Under the pieces are notes generated by a model. The model saw nothing but the letters and a program-made list of their open reading frames with translations. It made no database searches and had not been told where the DNA came from. The position numbers and the translations under genes were made by a program. This document shows positions 17,542-25,962 of a DNA stretch of 64,000 bases, one piece after another. Numbering within the stretch: the first letter of the stretch is position 1; the number at the start of each line of letters is the position of its first letter. Origin of the DNA: Pseudocoprococcus catus (GTDB lineage: Bacteria > Bacillota > Clostridia > Lachnospirales > Lachnospiraceae); NCBI RefSeq assembly GCF_902381825.1, contig NZ_LR698973.1, forward strand, positions 18,758 to 82,757, given 5' to 3'.

Positions 17542-18594
17542 ATGATAGAATTTCAGTGTGATTATGCAGAAGGCGCCCATCCGAAGATTCTGGAGCGCCT
17601 GGTTGAGACAAACATGGATCAAACCCCAGGGTATGGTCTGGATCCTTATTGTGACGAGGCAAGACGTTTGATCCGTAAGGCCTGTGGCCGCGAAGATATT
17701 GATGTGCAGTTTTTAGTCGGAGGAACACAGACCAATACGACCATTATCTGCACTGCTCTTCGGCCATATCAGGGGGTGCTGACAGCAGCAAGCGGCCATA
17801 TCAATGTTCATGAATCGGGAGCGATTGAGGCAACAGGACATAAAGTGCTGGCTCTGCCTTGCGATCATGCAGGAAAGATCACAGCTGAACAGATTAAAGC
17901 AGCCTATGAAGCACATATGAATGATGACAGCTCAGAGCATATGGTTCAGCCGGGAATGGTATATATTTCCAATCCTACTGAGAATGGAACGATTTATTAT
18001 AAGCAGGAACTGGAAGCAATCAGTCGTGTCTGCCATGAATGCGGTATGCCATTATTCCTGGATGGCGCCCGCCTCGGTTATGGTCTGATGGCAGCAGATA
18101 ATGATGTAACATTGGAAGATATTGCGAGATTGTGTGATGTTTTCTATATTGGCGGTACAAAAGTCGGTGCGTTGTTTGGTGAGGCTGTCGTGATAACGAA
18201 TCCTGCCATTAGTAAAGACTTCCGTTATATGATCAAACAGCGCGGCGGCATGCTGGCAAAAGGACGGCTTCTTGGTATTCAGTTCCAGACGCTTTTTGAG
18301 GATGGACTTTACTGGCAGATTTCCAGACATGCCATTGATATGGCTATGAAACTCAAAAAAGCATTCCAGGCGTGCGGTTATGGCTTTTATGTGGAAAATT
18401 CAACAAATCAGCAGCTGCCTGTTTTGCCGGATGCTGTTCTTGAAAAATTAGCCGGGAAGTACAGTTATTCTTTCTGGGAGAAAACAGATGAGAGCCACAG
18501 TGCCGTGCGATTCTGCACAAGCTGGGCTACAAAGGAAGAAAATGTGGATGCCTTGATTGCGGATCTCAACCAAATCAGATCACAGATGATGTAA
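17542..18594 (+). CDS. Threonine aldolase-family PLP enzyme
   Basis: The 350-residue cytosolic pyridoxal-phosphate enzyme belongs to the beta-eliminating lyase/threonine aldolase family, which cleaves L-threonine or L-allo-threonine to glycine and acetaldehyde. Visible motifs are DYAEGAHPKILERL at the N-terminus, the GGTQTNTTII cofactor region, LFLDGARLGYGL and the Schiff-base lysine in YIGGTKVGALFGEAVV. The ATG at 17542 has an ideal GGAGGT upstream; a longer in-frame extension carries no homologous pattern. Exact substrate specificity is not readable. Confidence 0.88.
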   Translation: MIEFQCDYAEGAHPKILERLVETNMDQTPGYGLDPYCDEARRLIRKACGREDIDVQFLVGGTQTNTTIICTALRPYQGVLTAASGHINVHESGAIEATGHKVLALPCDHAGKITAEQIKAAYEAHMNDDSSEHMVQPGMVYISNPTENGTIYYKQELEAISRVCHECGMPLFLDGARLGYGLMAADNDVTLEDIARLCDVFYIGGTKVGALFGEAVVITNPAISKDFRYMIKQRGGMLAKGRLLGIQFQTLFEDGLYWQISRHAIDMAMKLKKAFQACGYGFYVENSTNQQLPVLPDAVLEKLAGKYSYSFWEKTDESHSAVRFCTSWATKEENVDALIADLNQIRSQMM

Positions 18595-18649
18595 AATCTG
18601 CAAAGCACAGATGGTTATGTAATAATTTTGAAATAATTTAGAAATACAC

Positions 18650-18678
18650 TTGAAATAGGCGCCCGAAAATGCTATAAT
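18650..18678 (+). promoter_or_regulatory. SigA-type promoter of the M23 peptidase gene
   Basis: TTGAAA (18650-18655), 17 bases and TATAAT (18673-18678), with a TG extension before the -10. The predicted leader to the ATG is about 80 bases. Confidence 0.85.
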
Positions 18679-18766
18679 TATACACAGATGGGTTTTTATA
18701 TACGATATATCGTGGAGGAACCCTATTATTATTGAGATTGAAACAGCGTTTTGGAAGGAGTATTTC

Positions 18767-20170
18767 ATGAAACACGGTTTAAAGAGATTTACCAGATGTG
18801 TTCTGGTTGCTGCGCTCAGCGTTTCACTTGCAGTTCCGACAATGGCGGCAACGAAGGCAGAAGTCCAGAGCCAGATAGAGAATTTGAAGAGCCAGCAGAG
18901 CGAACTTGAGACGCAGCTTGCATCATTGAAGAAGAATAAGTCAGATACAGAGTCCTATATTTCTGAACTGGACAGTAAGATCAAGACATATCTTGCACAG
19001 TTAGAGGAAGTATCCGCACAGCTTGAGCAGACAGAGTCTGAGATCAGCATTACGCAGGACAACCTGGCACAGGCCAAGGAAGATGAGAAGACACAGTATA
19101 CAGCATTGAAGGCACGTATCAAGGCCATGTATGAATCCGGAGACGATGATTATCTCCAGATGCTGCTTGGTTCGGGCGATTTGAAGACAATGTTGAACAA
19201 TCAGGAGTATATTTCCAAGATCAATGAGTATGACCACAATCTTCTTGTGAGTCTTCAGAATATCAGAGATCAGATTGCAGCATACGAAGCTCAGCTCGAA
19301 GAGCAGAAGGAGCTTCAGGAAGCTCAGAAGGAACAGTATGAAGTAGAGAAGGAATCTCTTGAGAAGATCGTTGCACAGAAGGAAGAAGAATTGGTTGCTA
19401 TCGGTTCCGATATTGATTCTGTCAACTACGATATTTCTTCTACACAGGAAGAGATCGATGCTGAGAACAGCCTGCTTCAGCAGATTATTGAACAGGAACG
19501 TAAGGCAGCAGAAGAAGCAGCACGCAAGAAGGCTGCAGAGGAAGCAGCTCAGAAGAAAGCGGCAGAAGAAGCTGCTGCTAAGAAGAAGGCGGCTGAAGAA
19601 GCTGCGAAATACAACAGCTCAAGCAGTTCAAGCTCCAGCTCAAGCAGCTCATCCAGCAGCTCCAGCTCAAGTAGCTCATCCAGCAGTTCCAGCGATTCAT
19701 CTTATGATGACAGCTCCAGCAGTTCCAGCGATTCATCTTATGATGACAGCTCCAGCAGTTCCAGTTCATCCAGTTCAAGTACAGGTATGATCTGGCCTGT
19801 GGGCAGTTCATCCATCACTTCTTACTTTGGTTACAGAAGTTCACCGACAGCAGGTGCATCTTCTTACCATAGAGGTCTGGATATCGGTGCTTCAGCAGGT
19901 TCATCCATTTGGGCTGCAGCAAGCGGTACTGTTACAACTGCCAGCTACAACAGTGCGATGGGTAATTACATAGTTATCAGCCATGGAAATGGTGTCTGCA
20001 CAGTTTATGAACATTGCAGTGCTTTATATGTCAGCGCTGGTCAGTCCGTATCACAGGGTGAGACAATCGCAGCCGTAGGTTCTACAGGTATTTCTACCGG
20101 TGCACATCTTCATTTTGGTGTGACTGTAGGTGGAGATTATGTGAACCCTCTGTATTATGTAAGTCCATAA
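18767..20170 (+). CDS. Exported murein hydrolase: coiled coil, Ser-rich linker, M23 peptidase
   Basis: The 467-residue exported protein has a signal peptide (VLVAALSVSLAVPTMAATKA). A long coiled coil covers about residues 28-250 and resembles EnvC/PcsB activators. An Ala/Glu/Lys-rich stretch and a roughly 55-residue almost pure serine linker with two SSYDD insertions follow. The C-terminal M23 metallopeptidase carries the zinc ligands in YHRGLDIGA (H and D) and GAHLHFGV (HxH). It should cleave peptidoglycan cross-links. FtsEX, encoded 6 kb downstream, is the usual partner of such coiled-coil hydrolases. The pairing here is inference. Confidence 0.9.
   Translation: MKHGLKRFTRCVLVAALSVSLAVPTMAATKAEVQSQIENLKSQQSELETQLASLKKNKSDTESYISELDSKIKTYLAQLEEVSAQLEQTESEISITQDNLAQAKEDEKTQYTALKARIKAMYESGDDDYLQMLLGSGDLKTMLNNQEYISKINEYDHNLLVSLQNIRDQIAAYEAQLEEQKELQEAQKEQYEVEKESLEKIVAQKEEELVAIGSDIDSVNYDISSTQEEIDAENSLLQQIIEQERKAAEEAARKKAAEEAAQKKAAEEAAAKKKAAEEAAKYNSSSSSSSSSSSSSSSSSSSSSSSSSSDSSYDDSSSSSSDSSYDDSSSSSSSSSSSTGMIWPVGSSSITSYFGYRSSPTAGASSYHRGLDIGASAGSSIWAAASGTVTTASYNSAMGNYIVISHGNGVCTVYEHCSALYVSAGQSVSQGETIAAVGSTGISTGAHLHFGVTVGGDYVNPLYYVSP
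19681..19752 (+). repeat. Two 36-bp tandem repeats in the Ser-rich linker
   Basis: Two identical 36-base units (19681-19716 and 19717-19752) encode Ser-rich segments with SSYDD. They lie in a run of AGC/TCC/TCA serine codons (about 19617-19780) that should be prone to length change. Confidence 0.85.
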
Positions 20171-20186
20171 TTGAATAGTGAATAGA

Positions 20187-20218
20187 AAAAGGGATTCGAG
20201 ATTATTCGAATCCCTTTT
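20187..20218 (+). terminator. Terminator of the M23 peptidase gene
   Basis: A 13-bp stem (20187-20199 with 20206-20218) with a 6-base loop ends in TTTT. Confidence 0.85.
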
Positions 20219-20223
20219 GTGAC

Positions 20224-20258
20224 TAAAATGCCCCAGGATGATCATAATCCCAGGGCAT
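20224..20258 (-). terminator. Terminator of the SDR gene
   Basis: Read on the minus strand, a hairpin (ATGCCC at 20258-20253 with GGGCAT at 20233-20228, plus inner GGGAT/ATCC pairing) is followed by TTTT. Confidence 0.7.
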
Positions 20259-20294
20259 ATATTTGCTTTATAAGATATTTTCTCTATTCCGGCA

Positions 20295-21032
20295 TCAAAT
20301 CCATCCGCCATCCAGCCGGATGATCTGACCGGTCAGGTAACTGTGCTTTTGGGCTAAATCCAGAACAAGTTCAGCCACTTCCTCAGGGCGACCGAAACGA
20401 CCGGAAGGAATTTCATCAGTTAAAGCAATGCGATCTGCTTCCGATAGGAAAGCGTTCATTTCGGTATCAATGGCACCGCAGGCAACGGCATTGACCTGAA
20501 TATTGCTTGGGGCCAGCTCTTTGGCCAGGGCCTGGGTGAAGGCATTGATGCCGCCTTTTGTTGCGGAATAAGCCACTTCACAGGATGCGCCGCAGCAGCC
20601 CCATACGGAAGAAATATTGATGATCTTGCCGGAATGTTCATGGACCATACCCGGTACGGCCAGTCGGCAGCTGTTAAAAACGGATGTCAGGTTGGTGTTG
20701 ACAATGCGCTGCCAGTCATCCGGTGACATATCAGTTAATAAACCGATATAAGAGATACCGGCATTGTTGACAAGGACATCAATATGATGAAAACGTGCAA
20801 TGGTCTCAGAAATCATGGTTTCCAGCTGATGGTAGTCGCCGGTATCGCCGGTGAAAATAAGACAATCGGTGTGATATTGGCTGATGATCAGCTGCTGCAG
20901 ATCTTCAAGCAACTGTGTGTTTTGCCGACAGCAGAGGGCAAGCTGATAGCCGGCGGCTGCAAAACGGATGGCGATGGCACGCCCGATCCCTCTTGAGGCA
21001 CCGGTTATAAAAACGGTTTTGTTCGGTGTCAT
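20295..21032 (-). CDS. Short-chain dehydrogenase/reductase
   Basis: The 245-residue classical SDR has the NADP-binding motif TGASRGIGRAIA near the N-terminus and NNAGISYIG. The catalytic Ser lies in IINISSVWG, and the active site is YSATKGGIN (Tyr and Lys). The C-terminal LTGQIIRLDGGWI is typical of 3-oxoacyl-ACP reductase (FabG)-like members. It lies downstream of csoR on the same strand with a 16-base gap. The two are probably co-transcribed, which would make it copper-responsive; this is unusual for a FabG-like enzyme. A lone position away from fatty-acid genes argues against the housekeeping FabG. Confidence 0.88.
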   Translation of the reverse strand: MTPNKTVFITGASRGIGRAIAIRFAAAGYQLALCCRQNTQLLEDLQQLIISQYHTDCLIFTGDTGDYHQLETMISETIARFHHIDVLVNNAGISYIGLLTDMSPDDWQRIVNTNLTSVFNSCRLAVPGMVHEHSGKIINISSVWGCCGASCEVAYSATKGGINAFTQALAKELAPSNIQVNAVACGAIDTEMNAFLSEADRIALTDEIPSGRFGRPEEVAELVLDLAQKHSYLTGQIIRLDGGWI

Positions 21033-21048
21033 GATAAAAACTCCAATG

Positions 21049-21309
21049 CTATTTCAGTGCTTTCTTGAGCACTTCAGATATTTCGTTGATCTTGGTTTCA
21101 CGTTCACGGTCATCTGCGTGAAGAACACAACATTTTAAATGGGCATCAAGGATTTCAATATTGACCTTTTTCAGGATGGCAATGGTAGCCATAATCTGAT
21201 TGGAAATGTCGATGCAGTATTTGTCATCATCGATCATCTTGTTCAGACCGTCAATCTGTCCCTTTGCTGTATTGAGCAGCCTTTTAATATTCTGCTGTTC
21301 TGCTTTCAT
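21049..21309 (-). CDS. csoR: Copper-sensing repressor CsoR
   Basis: The 86-residue all-helical metal-sensing repressor has the Cu(I) ligand pattern of CsoR: Cys32, then His57 and Cys61 (C-x24-H-x3-C; YCIDISNQI and LDAHLKCCVL). FrmR/RcnR relatives have different spacing and an N-terminal His or Pro. It is divergent from copA, and two GC-rich pseudo-palindromes of CsoR-operator form lie in the 302 bases between them. The expected behaviour is Cu(I)-released repression of both its own gene and copA. Confidence 0.9.
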   Translation of the reverse strand: MKAEQQNIKRLLNTAKGQIDGLNKMIDDDKYCIDISNQIMATIAILKKVNIEILDAHLKCCVLHADDRERETKINEISEVLKKALK

Positions 21310-21327
21310 GGCGAGCTCCTTTCGTTA

Positions 21328-21346
21328 GGCACCCTCCAGGGGTGTC
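21328..21346 (-). promoter_or_regulatory. CsoR-type operator near csoR
   Basis: CACCCTCCAGGGGTG (21330-21344) is an imperfect palindrome with C-rich and G-rich halves, 20 bases before the csoR start. It matches the general form of known CsoR sites. Confidence 0.6.
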
Positions 21347-21421
21347 TGTATTAATTATTATTCTAGCATTTTTATGAGTGTGATTCAATGTCAAGCTGCA
21401 TGTTTTTTTCAATAAGGAGCA

Positions 21422-21476
21422 TTGACTTTTATTTTTATTAGGTATAGAATAAAAATGACCCCAGGGGGGTGGGGTA
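21422..21476 (+). promoter_or_regulatory. copA promoter with overlapping CsoR-type operator
   Basis: TTGACT (21422-21427), 17 bases and TAGAAT (21445-21450) precede ACCCCAGGGGGGT (21458-21470), which covers the expected transcription start. This placement fits repression by CsoR. The rest of the csoR-copA gap to 21611 shows no further feature. Confidence 0.65.
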
Positions 21477-21611
21477 AATTGACGGTATGAGACATTTCAG
21501 GTTTCATGTGGAATGGTTCGTTTATTTTGGGTAAAACTACTATATTATTTTTAGTAAAATTTGCAGATCTGATCGTTTGTGAATACGAGAGAGAATGGAG
21601 GATAGAGATTC

Positions 21612-24182
21612 ATGCAGCAATTTATTGTGACAGGTATGAGCTGTGCAGCCTGCAGTGCCCGTGTGGAGAAAGCTGTCTCGAAGGTGGAGGGGGTTACCTC
21701 CTGTTCAGTCAGTCTTTTGACGAATTCCATGGGTGTGGAAGGGACGGCAGCTGATCAGGCGATTATTCAGGCAGTGGAAGCGGCCGGTTATGGAGCCTCC
21801 GTGAAGGGTGAGGCTGCAGAGCATTCAGGGGCTTCATCGATGGCAGCTGAGGAGGAGATGCTGAAGGATCATGACACACCGGTTCTGAAGCGGAGACTTC
21901 TGGCGTCGCTGGGATTTTTGATTGTACTGATGTATTTTTCCATGGGACACATGATGTGGGGATGGCCGCTGCCGGCATTTTTTGAGAACAACCATATAGC
22001 TATGGGGCTTGTTCAGCTGCTGTTGACAGGGATTGTCATGGTCATCAATCAGAAGTTTTTCATCAGTGGTTTTACAAGTCTTGCGCATCGTGCCCCGAAT
22101 ATGGATACGCTGGTGGCTCTTGGCTCTACGGCGGCTTTTGGATACAGTACGTATGCGTTATTTGCCATGACAGATGCTCAGGTGAAGGGCGATATGGAGA
22201 TGGTCATGCATTATATGCATGAGTTCTATTTTGAATCTGCAGCCATGATTTTGACACTGATCACAGTGGGCAAGATGCTGGAGGCACGCTCAAAGGGCAA
22301 GACAACAGATGCACTCAAAGGGTTGATGAAACTGGCTTCGAAGACAGCGGTTGTGGAACGGAATGGTCAGGAAGTTACTGTTCCGATTGAGCAGGTGAAG
22401 AAAGGAGATATATTCCTTGTACGTCCGGGAGAGAATGTGCCGGTGGATGGTGTGATCCTGGAAGGAACCAGTGCTTTGAATGAGGCGGCTTTGACAGGTG
22501 AAAGCATTCCTGTGGACAAGAAGCCGGGGGATGTCGTATCGGCTGCAACCTTGAATCAGTCAGGATTTATCCGCTGTGAGGCCACCCGTGTCGGTGAAGA
22601 TACCACATTATCCCAGATTATCCAGATGGTCAGTGATGCAGCGGCGACAAAGGCGCCGATTGCCAAGATCGCAGATAAGGTCTCAGGTGTTTTTGTACCG
22701 GCGGTGATCACTATTGCAGTTATTACGATGATCGTGTGGCTGCTGGCAGGAGAAAGTGTCGGTTTTGCTTTGGCGAGGGGCATTTCGGTACTGGTTATCA
22801 GCTGTCCGTGTGCCCTTGGTCTTGCCACACCGGTGGCGATTATGGTGGGCAATGGTATGGGTGCCAAGAATGGTATCCTCTTTAAGACAGCTGTTTCACT
22901 GGAAGAGACAGGCAAGGTTCAAATTGTTGCCCTGGATAAGACAGGTACCATCACCAACGGTGAACCGGTTGTTACAGATATGGTTCCTGCGGAGGGTGTG
23001 ACAGAAGAATCATTGCTAGCGTTGGCAGCCAGCCTTGAGAAACGCAGTGAACATCCGTTGGCAAAGGCAATTTTGAAATATGTCGGAGAACAGCATCTGA
23101 CCGTAGAAGACGTTTCTGAGTTTGAAGCACTTCCGGGCAATGGACTGACAGCTGTCAGAAATGGTGTCAAATTGGCCGGCGGCAATTATGCATTTATCAG
23201 AACCCAGACGGAAGTGTCAGAGGATTTGCTGAAACAGTCAGAGGCATTGGCGGAACAGGGGAAGACACCGATGTTTTTCTCAGAGAATGGCAGATTGGCC
23301 GGTATTATTGCCGTTGCAGATACCATGAAGGAAGACAGCAGACAGGCTGTCAGTGAACTTCGGAATATGGGCATCCGGGTTGTGATGCTGACCGGCGACA
23401 ATGAGAGAACAGCCAGAGCCATCGGTGCACAGGCCGGTGTGGATGATGTGATTGCCGGTGTGCTTCCGGATGGTAAAGAGAGTGTGATCCGAAAGTTGCA
23501 GCAATATGGCAAGGTAGCGATGGTGGGGGATGGTATCAACGATGCGCCTGCATTGACAAGAGCTGATATGGGTATCGCCATCGGTGCCGGTACGGATGTG
23601 GCCATTGATGCTGCTGATGTGGTGCTGATGAAGAGCCGGCTCAGTGATGTGGCAGCCGCTGTTCGTCTGAGTCGTGCAACCTTAAAAAATATTCATGAGA
23701 ATCTTTTCTGGGCATTTTTCTACAACGTGATCGGTATTCCACTGGCAGCAGGTGTGTGGATCCCGATTTTCGGATGGACATTAAACCCGATGTTCGGTGC
23801 GGCGGCCATGAGCTTGTCCAGCTTCTGTGTTGTCACCAATGCACTGCGCTTGAACCTTTTTAACATGCATGATGCAAAAAAGGACAAAAAGTTGAAAAAT
23901 CCTGCTATAATAAAAGAACTGGTGGATAACAATAAAACCAATCATAATCAAGAAAATAAGGAGATAGGAACAATGAAGAAAACAATGAAAATCGAAGGTA
24001 TGATGTGCGGTCACTGTGAAGCAACTGTCAAGAAAGCACTGGAAGGCCTTGATGGCGTGACATCTGCGGAAGTCAGCCATGAAGCAGGTACAGCAGTCGT
24101 AGAACTCTCAGCAGACGTAGCAGATGACGTTCTGAAGAAAACAGTCGAAGATAAAGACTACAAAGTAACAGCCATTAATTAA
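21612..24182 (+). CDS. copA: Copper-translocating P1B-type ATPase CopA with C-terminal CopZ-like domain
   Basis: The 856-residue membrane ATPase exports Cu(I). An N-terminal HMA domain carries GMSCAACSARV (Cys11, Cys14). After a linker come eight expected membrane segments with the transport motif SCPCALGLATP (about 396-406). The phosphorylation site is DKTGTI (Asp about 442), the TGE actuator motif is in LTGESIPVDK and the hinge is VGDGINDAPAL. The usual CopA end near residue 755 (LNLFNMHDAKK) is followed without a stop by a 32-residue polar linker and a complete second HMA domain (MMCGHCEATVKK) that looks like the chaperone CopZ. Control by the divergent CsoR is likely. Confidence 0.92.
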   Translation: MQQFIVTGMSCAACSARVEKAVSKVEGVTSCSVSLLTNSMGVEGTAADQAIIQAVEAAGYGASVKGEAAEHSGASSMAAEEEMLKDHDTPVLKRRLLASLGFLIVLMYFSMGHMMWGWPLPAFFENNHIAMGLVQLLLTGIVMVINQKFFISGFTSLAHRAPNMDTLVALGSTAAFGYSTYALFAMTDAQVKGDMEMVMHYMHEFYFESAAMILTLITVGKMLEARSKGKTTDALKGLMKLASKTAVVERNGQEVTVPIEQVKKGDIFLVRPGENVPVDGVILEGTSALNEAALTGESIPVDKKPGDVVSAATLNQSGFIRCEATRVGEDTTLSQIIQMVSDAAATKAPIAKIADKVSGVFVPAVITIAVITMIVWLLAGESVGFALARGISVLVISCPCALGLATPVAIMVGNGMGAKNGILFKTAVSLEETGKVQIVALDKTGTITNGEPVVTDMVPAEGVTEESLLALAASLEKRSEHPLAKAILKYVGEQHLTVEDVSEFEALPGNGLTAVRNGVKLAGGNYAFIRTQTEVSEDLLKQSEALAEQGKTPMFFSENGRLAGIIAVADTMKEDSRQAVSELRNMGIRVVMLTGDNERTARAIGAQAGVDDVIAGVLPDGKESVIRKLQQYGKVAMVGDGINDAPALTRADMGIAIGAGTDVAIDAADVVLMKSRLSDVAAAVRLSRATLKNIHENLFWAFFYNVIGIPLAAGVWIPIFGWTLNPMFGAAAMSLSSFCVVTNALRLNLFNMHDAKKDKKLKNPAIIKELVDNNKTNHNQENKEIGTMKKTMKIEGMMCGHCEATVKKALEGLDGVTSAEVSHEAGTAVVELSADVADDVLKKTVEDKDYKVTAIN
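23973..24182 (+). CDS. copZ: Probable internal start producing free CopZ
   Basis: Inside the copA frame, AAGGAGA (23958-23964) lies 8 bases before an ATG whose product (69 residues) is a complete CopZ-type Cu(I) chaperone. It has metal ligands in MCGHC and the usual beta-alpha-beta-beta-alpha-beta length. It is in the same frame as copA, so a fused and a free form may both be made. The site looks like that of an ordinary downstream gene whose upstream stop codon was lost. Whether the internal start is used cannot be decided by reading alone. Confidence 0.6.
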   Translation: MKKTMKIEGMMCGHCEATVKKALEGLDGVTSAEVSHEAGTAVVELSADVADDVLKKTVEDKDYKVTAIN

Positions 24183-24203
24183 TCAAATTTTTAAGAGTAC
24201 TAG

Positions 24204-24289
24204 AAATGAGGTTCCAATGAAAATTCAGTACAAGTTCATTTGAAATGACAACAGGCTTGTGGTGAATCGGTTCATTTGGGACTTCATTT
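24204..24289. repeat. Imperfect nested inverted repeat downstream of copA
   Basis: Outer arms 24204-24221 and 24271-24289 match imperfectly. Inner arms ATTCAgTACAAG (24223-24234) and CTTGTggTGAAT pair, and TCATTTgAAATGA forms a central palindrome. It may act as the copA transcript end. Confidence 0.5.
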
Positions 24290-24331
24290 TGTTTTGTGAG
24301 TGATGAAAGTTTGCGGCTTAATTACTTGGTA

Positions 24332-24517
24332 GAATGCGGCTCAACAAACAGAATACAGGCTTTGAAAAAAGCACTACAGCGCAGGTGCTTCATCGTCCGC
24401 CGGTACTTAGATGCTGTTCTTTAGCATCTTACGTACCGCTGCGAGACGATGGCAGTGCAAACGTGCCTGCGCTGTAGTGCTTTTTCAAAGCCTATTGGTC
24501 ATCTATGGGCCGCATTC
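24332..24517. repeat. Structured intergenic element, copy A
   Basis: Outer stem GAATGCGGC (24332-24340) pairs with 24509-24517. A 28-bp stem (24357-24385 with 24466-24493, one bulged A) encloses an 88-nt core (24382-24469). The core folds as ATCGTC/GACGAT (24392-24397, 24445-24450), GGTAC/GTACC (24402-24406, 24433-24437) and AGATGCT/AGCATCT (24409-24415, 24423-24429). The same core, with the same length and positions, occurs at 51200-51287. No reading frame supports a protein. Confidence 0.85.
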
Positions 24518-24844
24518 ACCATATTTATCTCAAAATAATTACGAATTATGTAATATTTGTGAAATAATATTGCAATATTTATGATTTTCTGGTATAGTGT
24601 ACAGGAACTGTTCTTTGAAAAGCAATTGTGATTATAGACAAAAAACAATAGTAAAATTGGTGATTTTCATGGTTCACTCCTTTAAATCGTAATATTGTTG
24701 TAATTCAATGAGAAAAAAGCATAGGTTTCAAAGAAAAATATATGAAAAATATATAAAAAACACTTTATTTTTTGGTTGATGTGCTTTATTATAATAATAA
24801 GAGTATATGACAATAGATTACGGGAAGGTAGGGAGAATTGCATT
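24518..24844. other. AT-rich leader region of the PucR-type gene
   Basis: These 327 bases are very AT-rich. Several TATAAT-like strings occur (for example 24790-24795) but none has a convincing -35 at the right distance. No coding sequence or terminator is evident. Confidence 0.5.
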
Positions 24845-25933
24845 ATGATTTCAAATCAGATTTTACAGAATACGATTGAAGGGCTGAAAGCGATTACCAG
24901 AATAGATTTATGCGTGATGGATATTGAAGGAAAGGTACTTGCTGCTACATTTTCCAATGCTGAGGATTATGAAAAGTTTGTGTTGGAATTTGTCAATTCA
25001 CCGGCAGACAGTCAGGTTTTGCAAGGGTTTCAGTTTTTCAAGGTTTTTGATGAGCATCAGCTGGAGTTTATTATTCTGGCAAGAGGAGACAGTGATGATG
25101 TCTATATGATCGGCAAGGTGGCGTCTTTCCAGATCCAGAATCTGCTGGTGGCCTACAAGGAACGTTTCGACAAGGACAACTTTATCAAGAATCTGCTGCT
25201 TGATAATCTGCTTCTTGTTGATATTTATAATCGTTCCAAGAAACTGCATATTGATACGGATGTACGAAGAATTGTACTGCTTATTGAAGTGAACAATGAG
25301 CGGGATATGAACAGCCTTGAGACAGTCCGTTCTATTTATACCGGACGTCCGAAGGATTTCATCACAGCTGTTGATGAGAAGAATGTCATCGTTGTGAGAG
25401 AAGTTAAGGATAATGAGACTTATGATGATCTCTGCAAGGCATCGAAGGTGATTTATGAGATGCTCTGCGGGGAGAATCTTCCAAAGGCAAGAATCGCCCT
25501 TGGTACAATCGTGCAGGAGATCAAGGATGTATCAAGATCCTACAAGGAAGCCAGAATGGCACTGGATGTAGGTAAGATTTTCTATAATGAACGTAATGTA
25601 GTTGCTTACAGCAATCTGGGTATCGGCCGTCTGATCTATCAGCTTCCGATTCCACTGTGTAAGATGTTTATCAAAGAGATTTTCGACAGCAAGTCACCGG
25701 AAGATTTCGATGAAGAAACGCTGATGACGATCAATAAGTTTTTCGAGAACAGCCTGAATGTTTCTGAGACATCCAGACAGCTGTACATTCACAGAAATAC
25801 ACTGGTATATCGTCTGGATAAACTTCAGAAGAGCACAGGCCTTGACCTGCGTGTTTTTGAGGACGCCATCACATTCAAGATTGCACTGATGGTTGTCAAG
25901 TATATGAATTATATGGAAACTTTTGATTACTAA
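24845..25933 (+). CDS. PucR/CdaR-type transcriptional regulator
   Basis: The 362-residue soluble regulator has an N-terminal sensory region (ILQNTIEGLKAITRIDLCVM), a central GGDEF-like/CdaR segment and a C-terminal HTH_30 domain. The HTH motif reads NVSETSRQLYIHRNTLVYRL, followed by DKLQKSTGLDLR, the signature of PucR and CdaR proteins. The ATG at 24845 is preceded by AGGGAG. It lies 29 bases upstream of ftsE. Co-transcription is possible, but a regulator of this family next to ftsEX has no obvious metabolic target here. Confidence 0.85.
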   Translation: MISNQILQNTIEGLKAITRIDLCVMDIEGKVLAATFSNAEDYEKFVLEFVNSPADSQVLQGFQFFKVFDEHQLEFIILARGDSDDVYMIGKVASFQIQNLLVAYKERFDKDNFIKNLLLDNLLLVDIYNRSKKLHIDTDVRRIVLLIEVNNERDMNSLETVRSIYTGRPKDFITAVDEKNVIVVREVKDNETYDDLCKASKVIYEMLCGENLPKARIALGTIVQEIKDVSRSYKEARMALDVGKIFYNERNVVAYSNLGIGRLIYQLPIPLCKMFIKEIFDSKSPEDFDEETLMTINKFFENSLNVSETSRQLYIHRNTLVYRLDKLQKSTGLDLRVFEDAITFKIALMVVKYMNYMETFDY

Positions 25934-25962
25934 AAGATTCCTTCTTGAAGGAGGGGAAGCAA

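Noticed and set aside
19617..19780. CRISPR-like or satellite array
   Set aside because: The repetition is serine codons in the M23 peptidase frame, with no spacers.
24357..24493. Element A as an ordinary terminator of copA
   Set aside because: It lies 175 bases after the stop, its 28-bp stem is not followed by a T tract, and its inner core is conserved in a second unrelated place.
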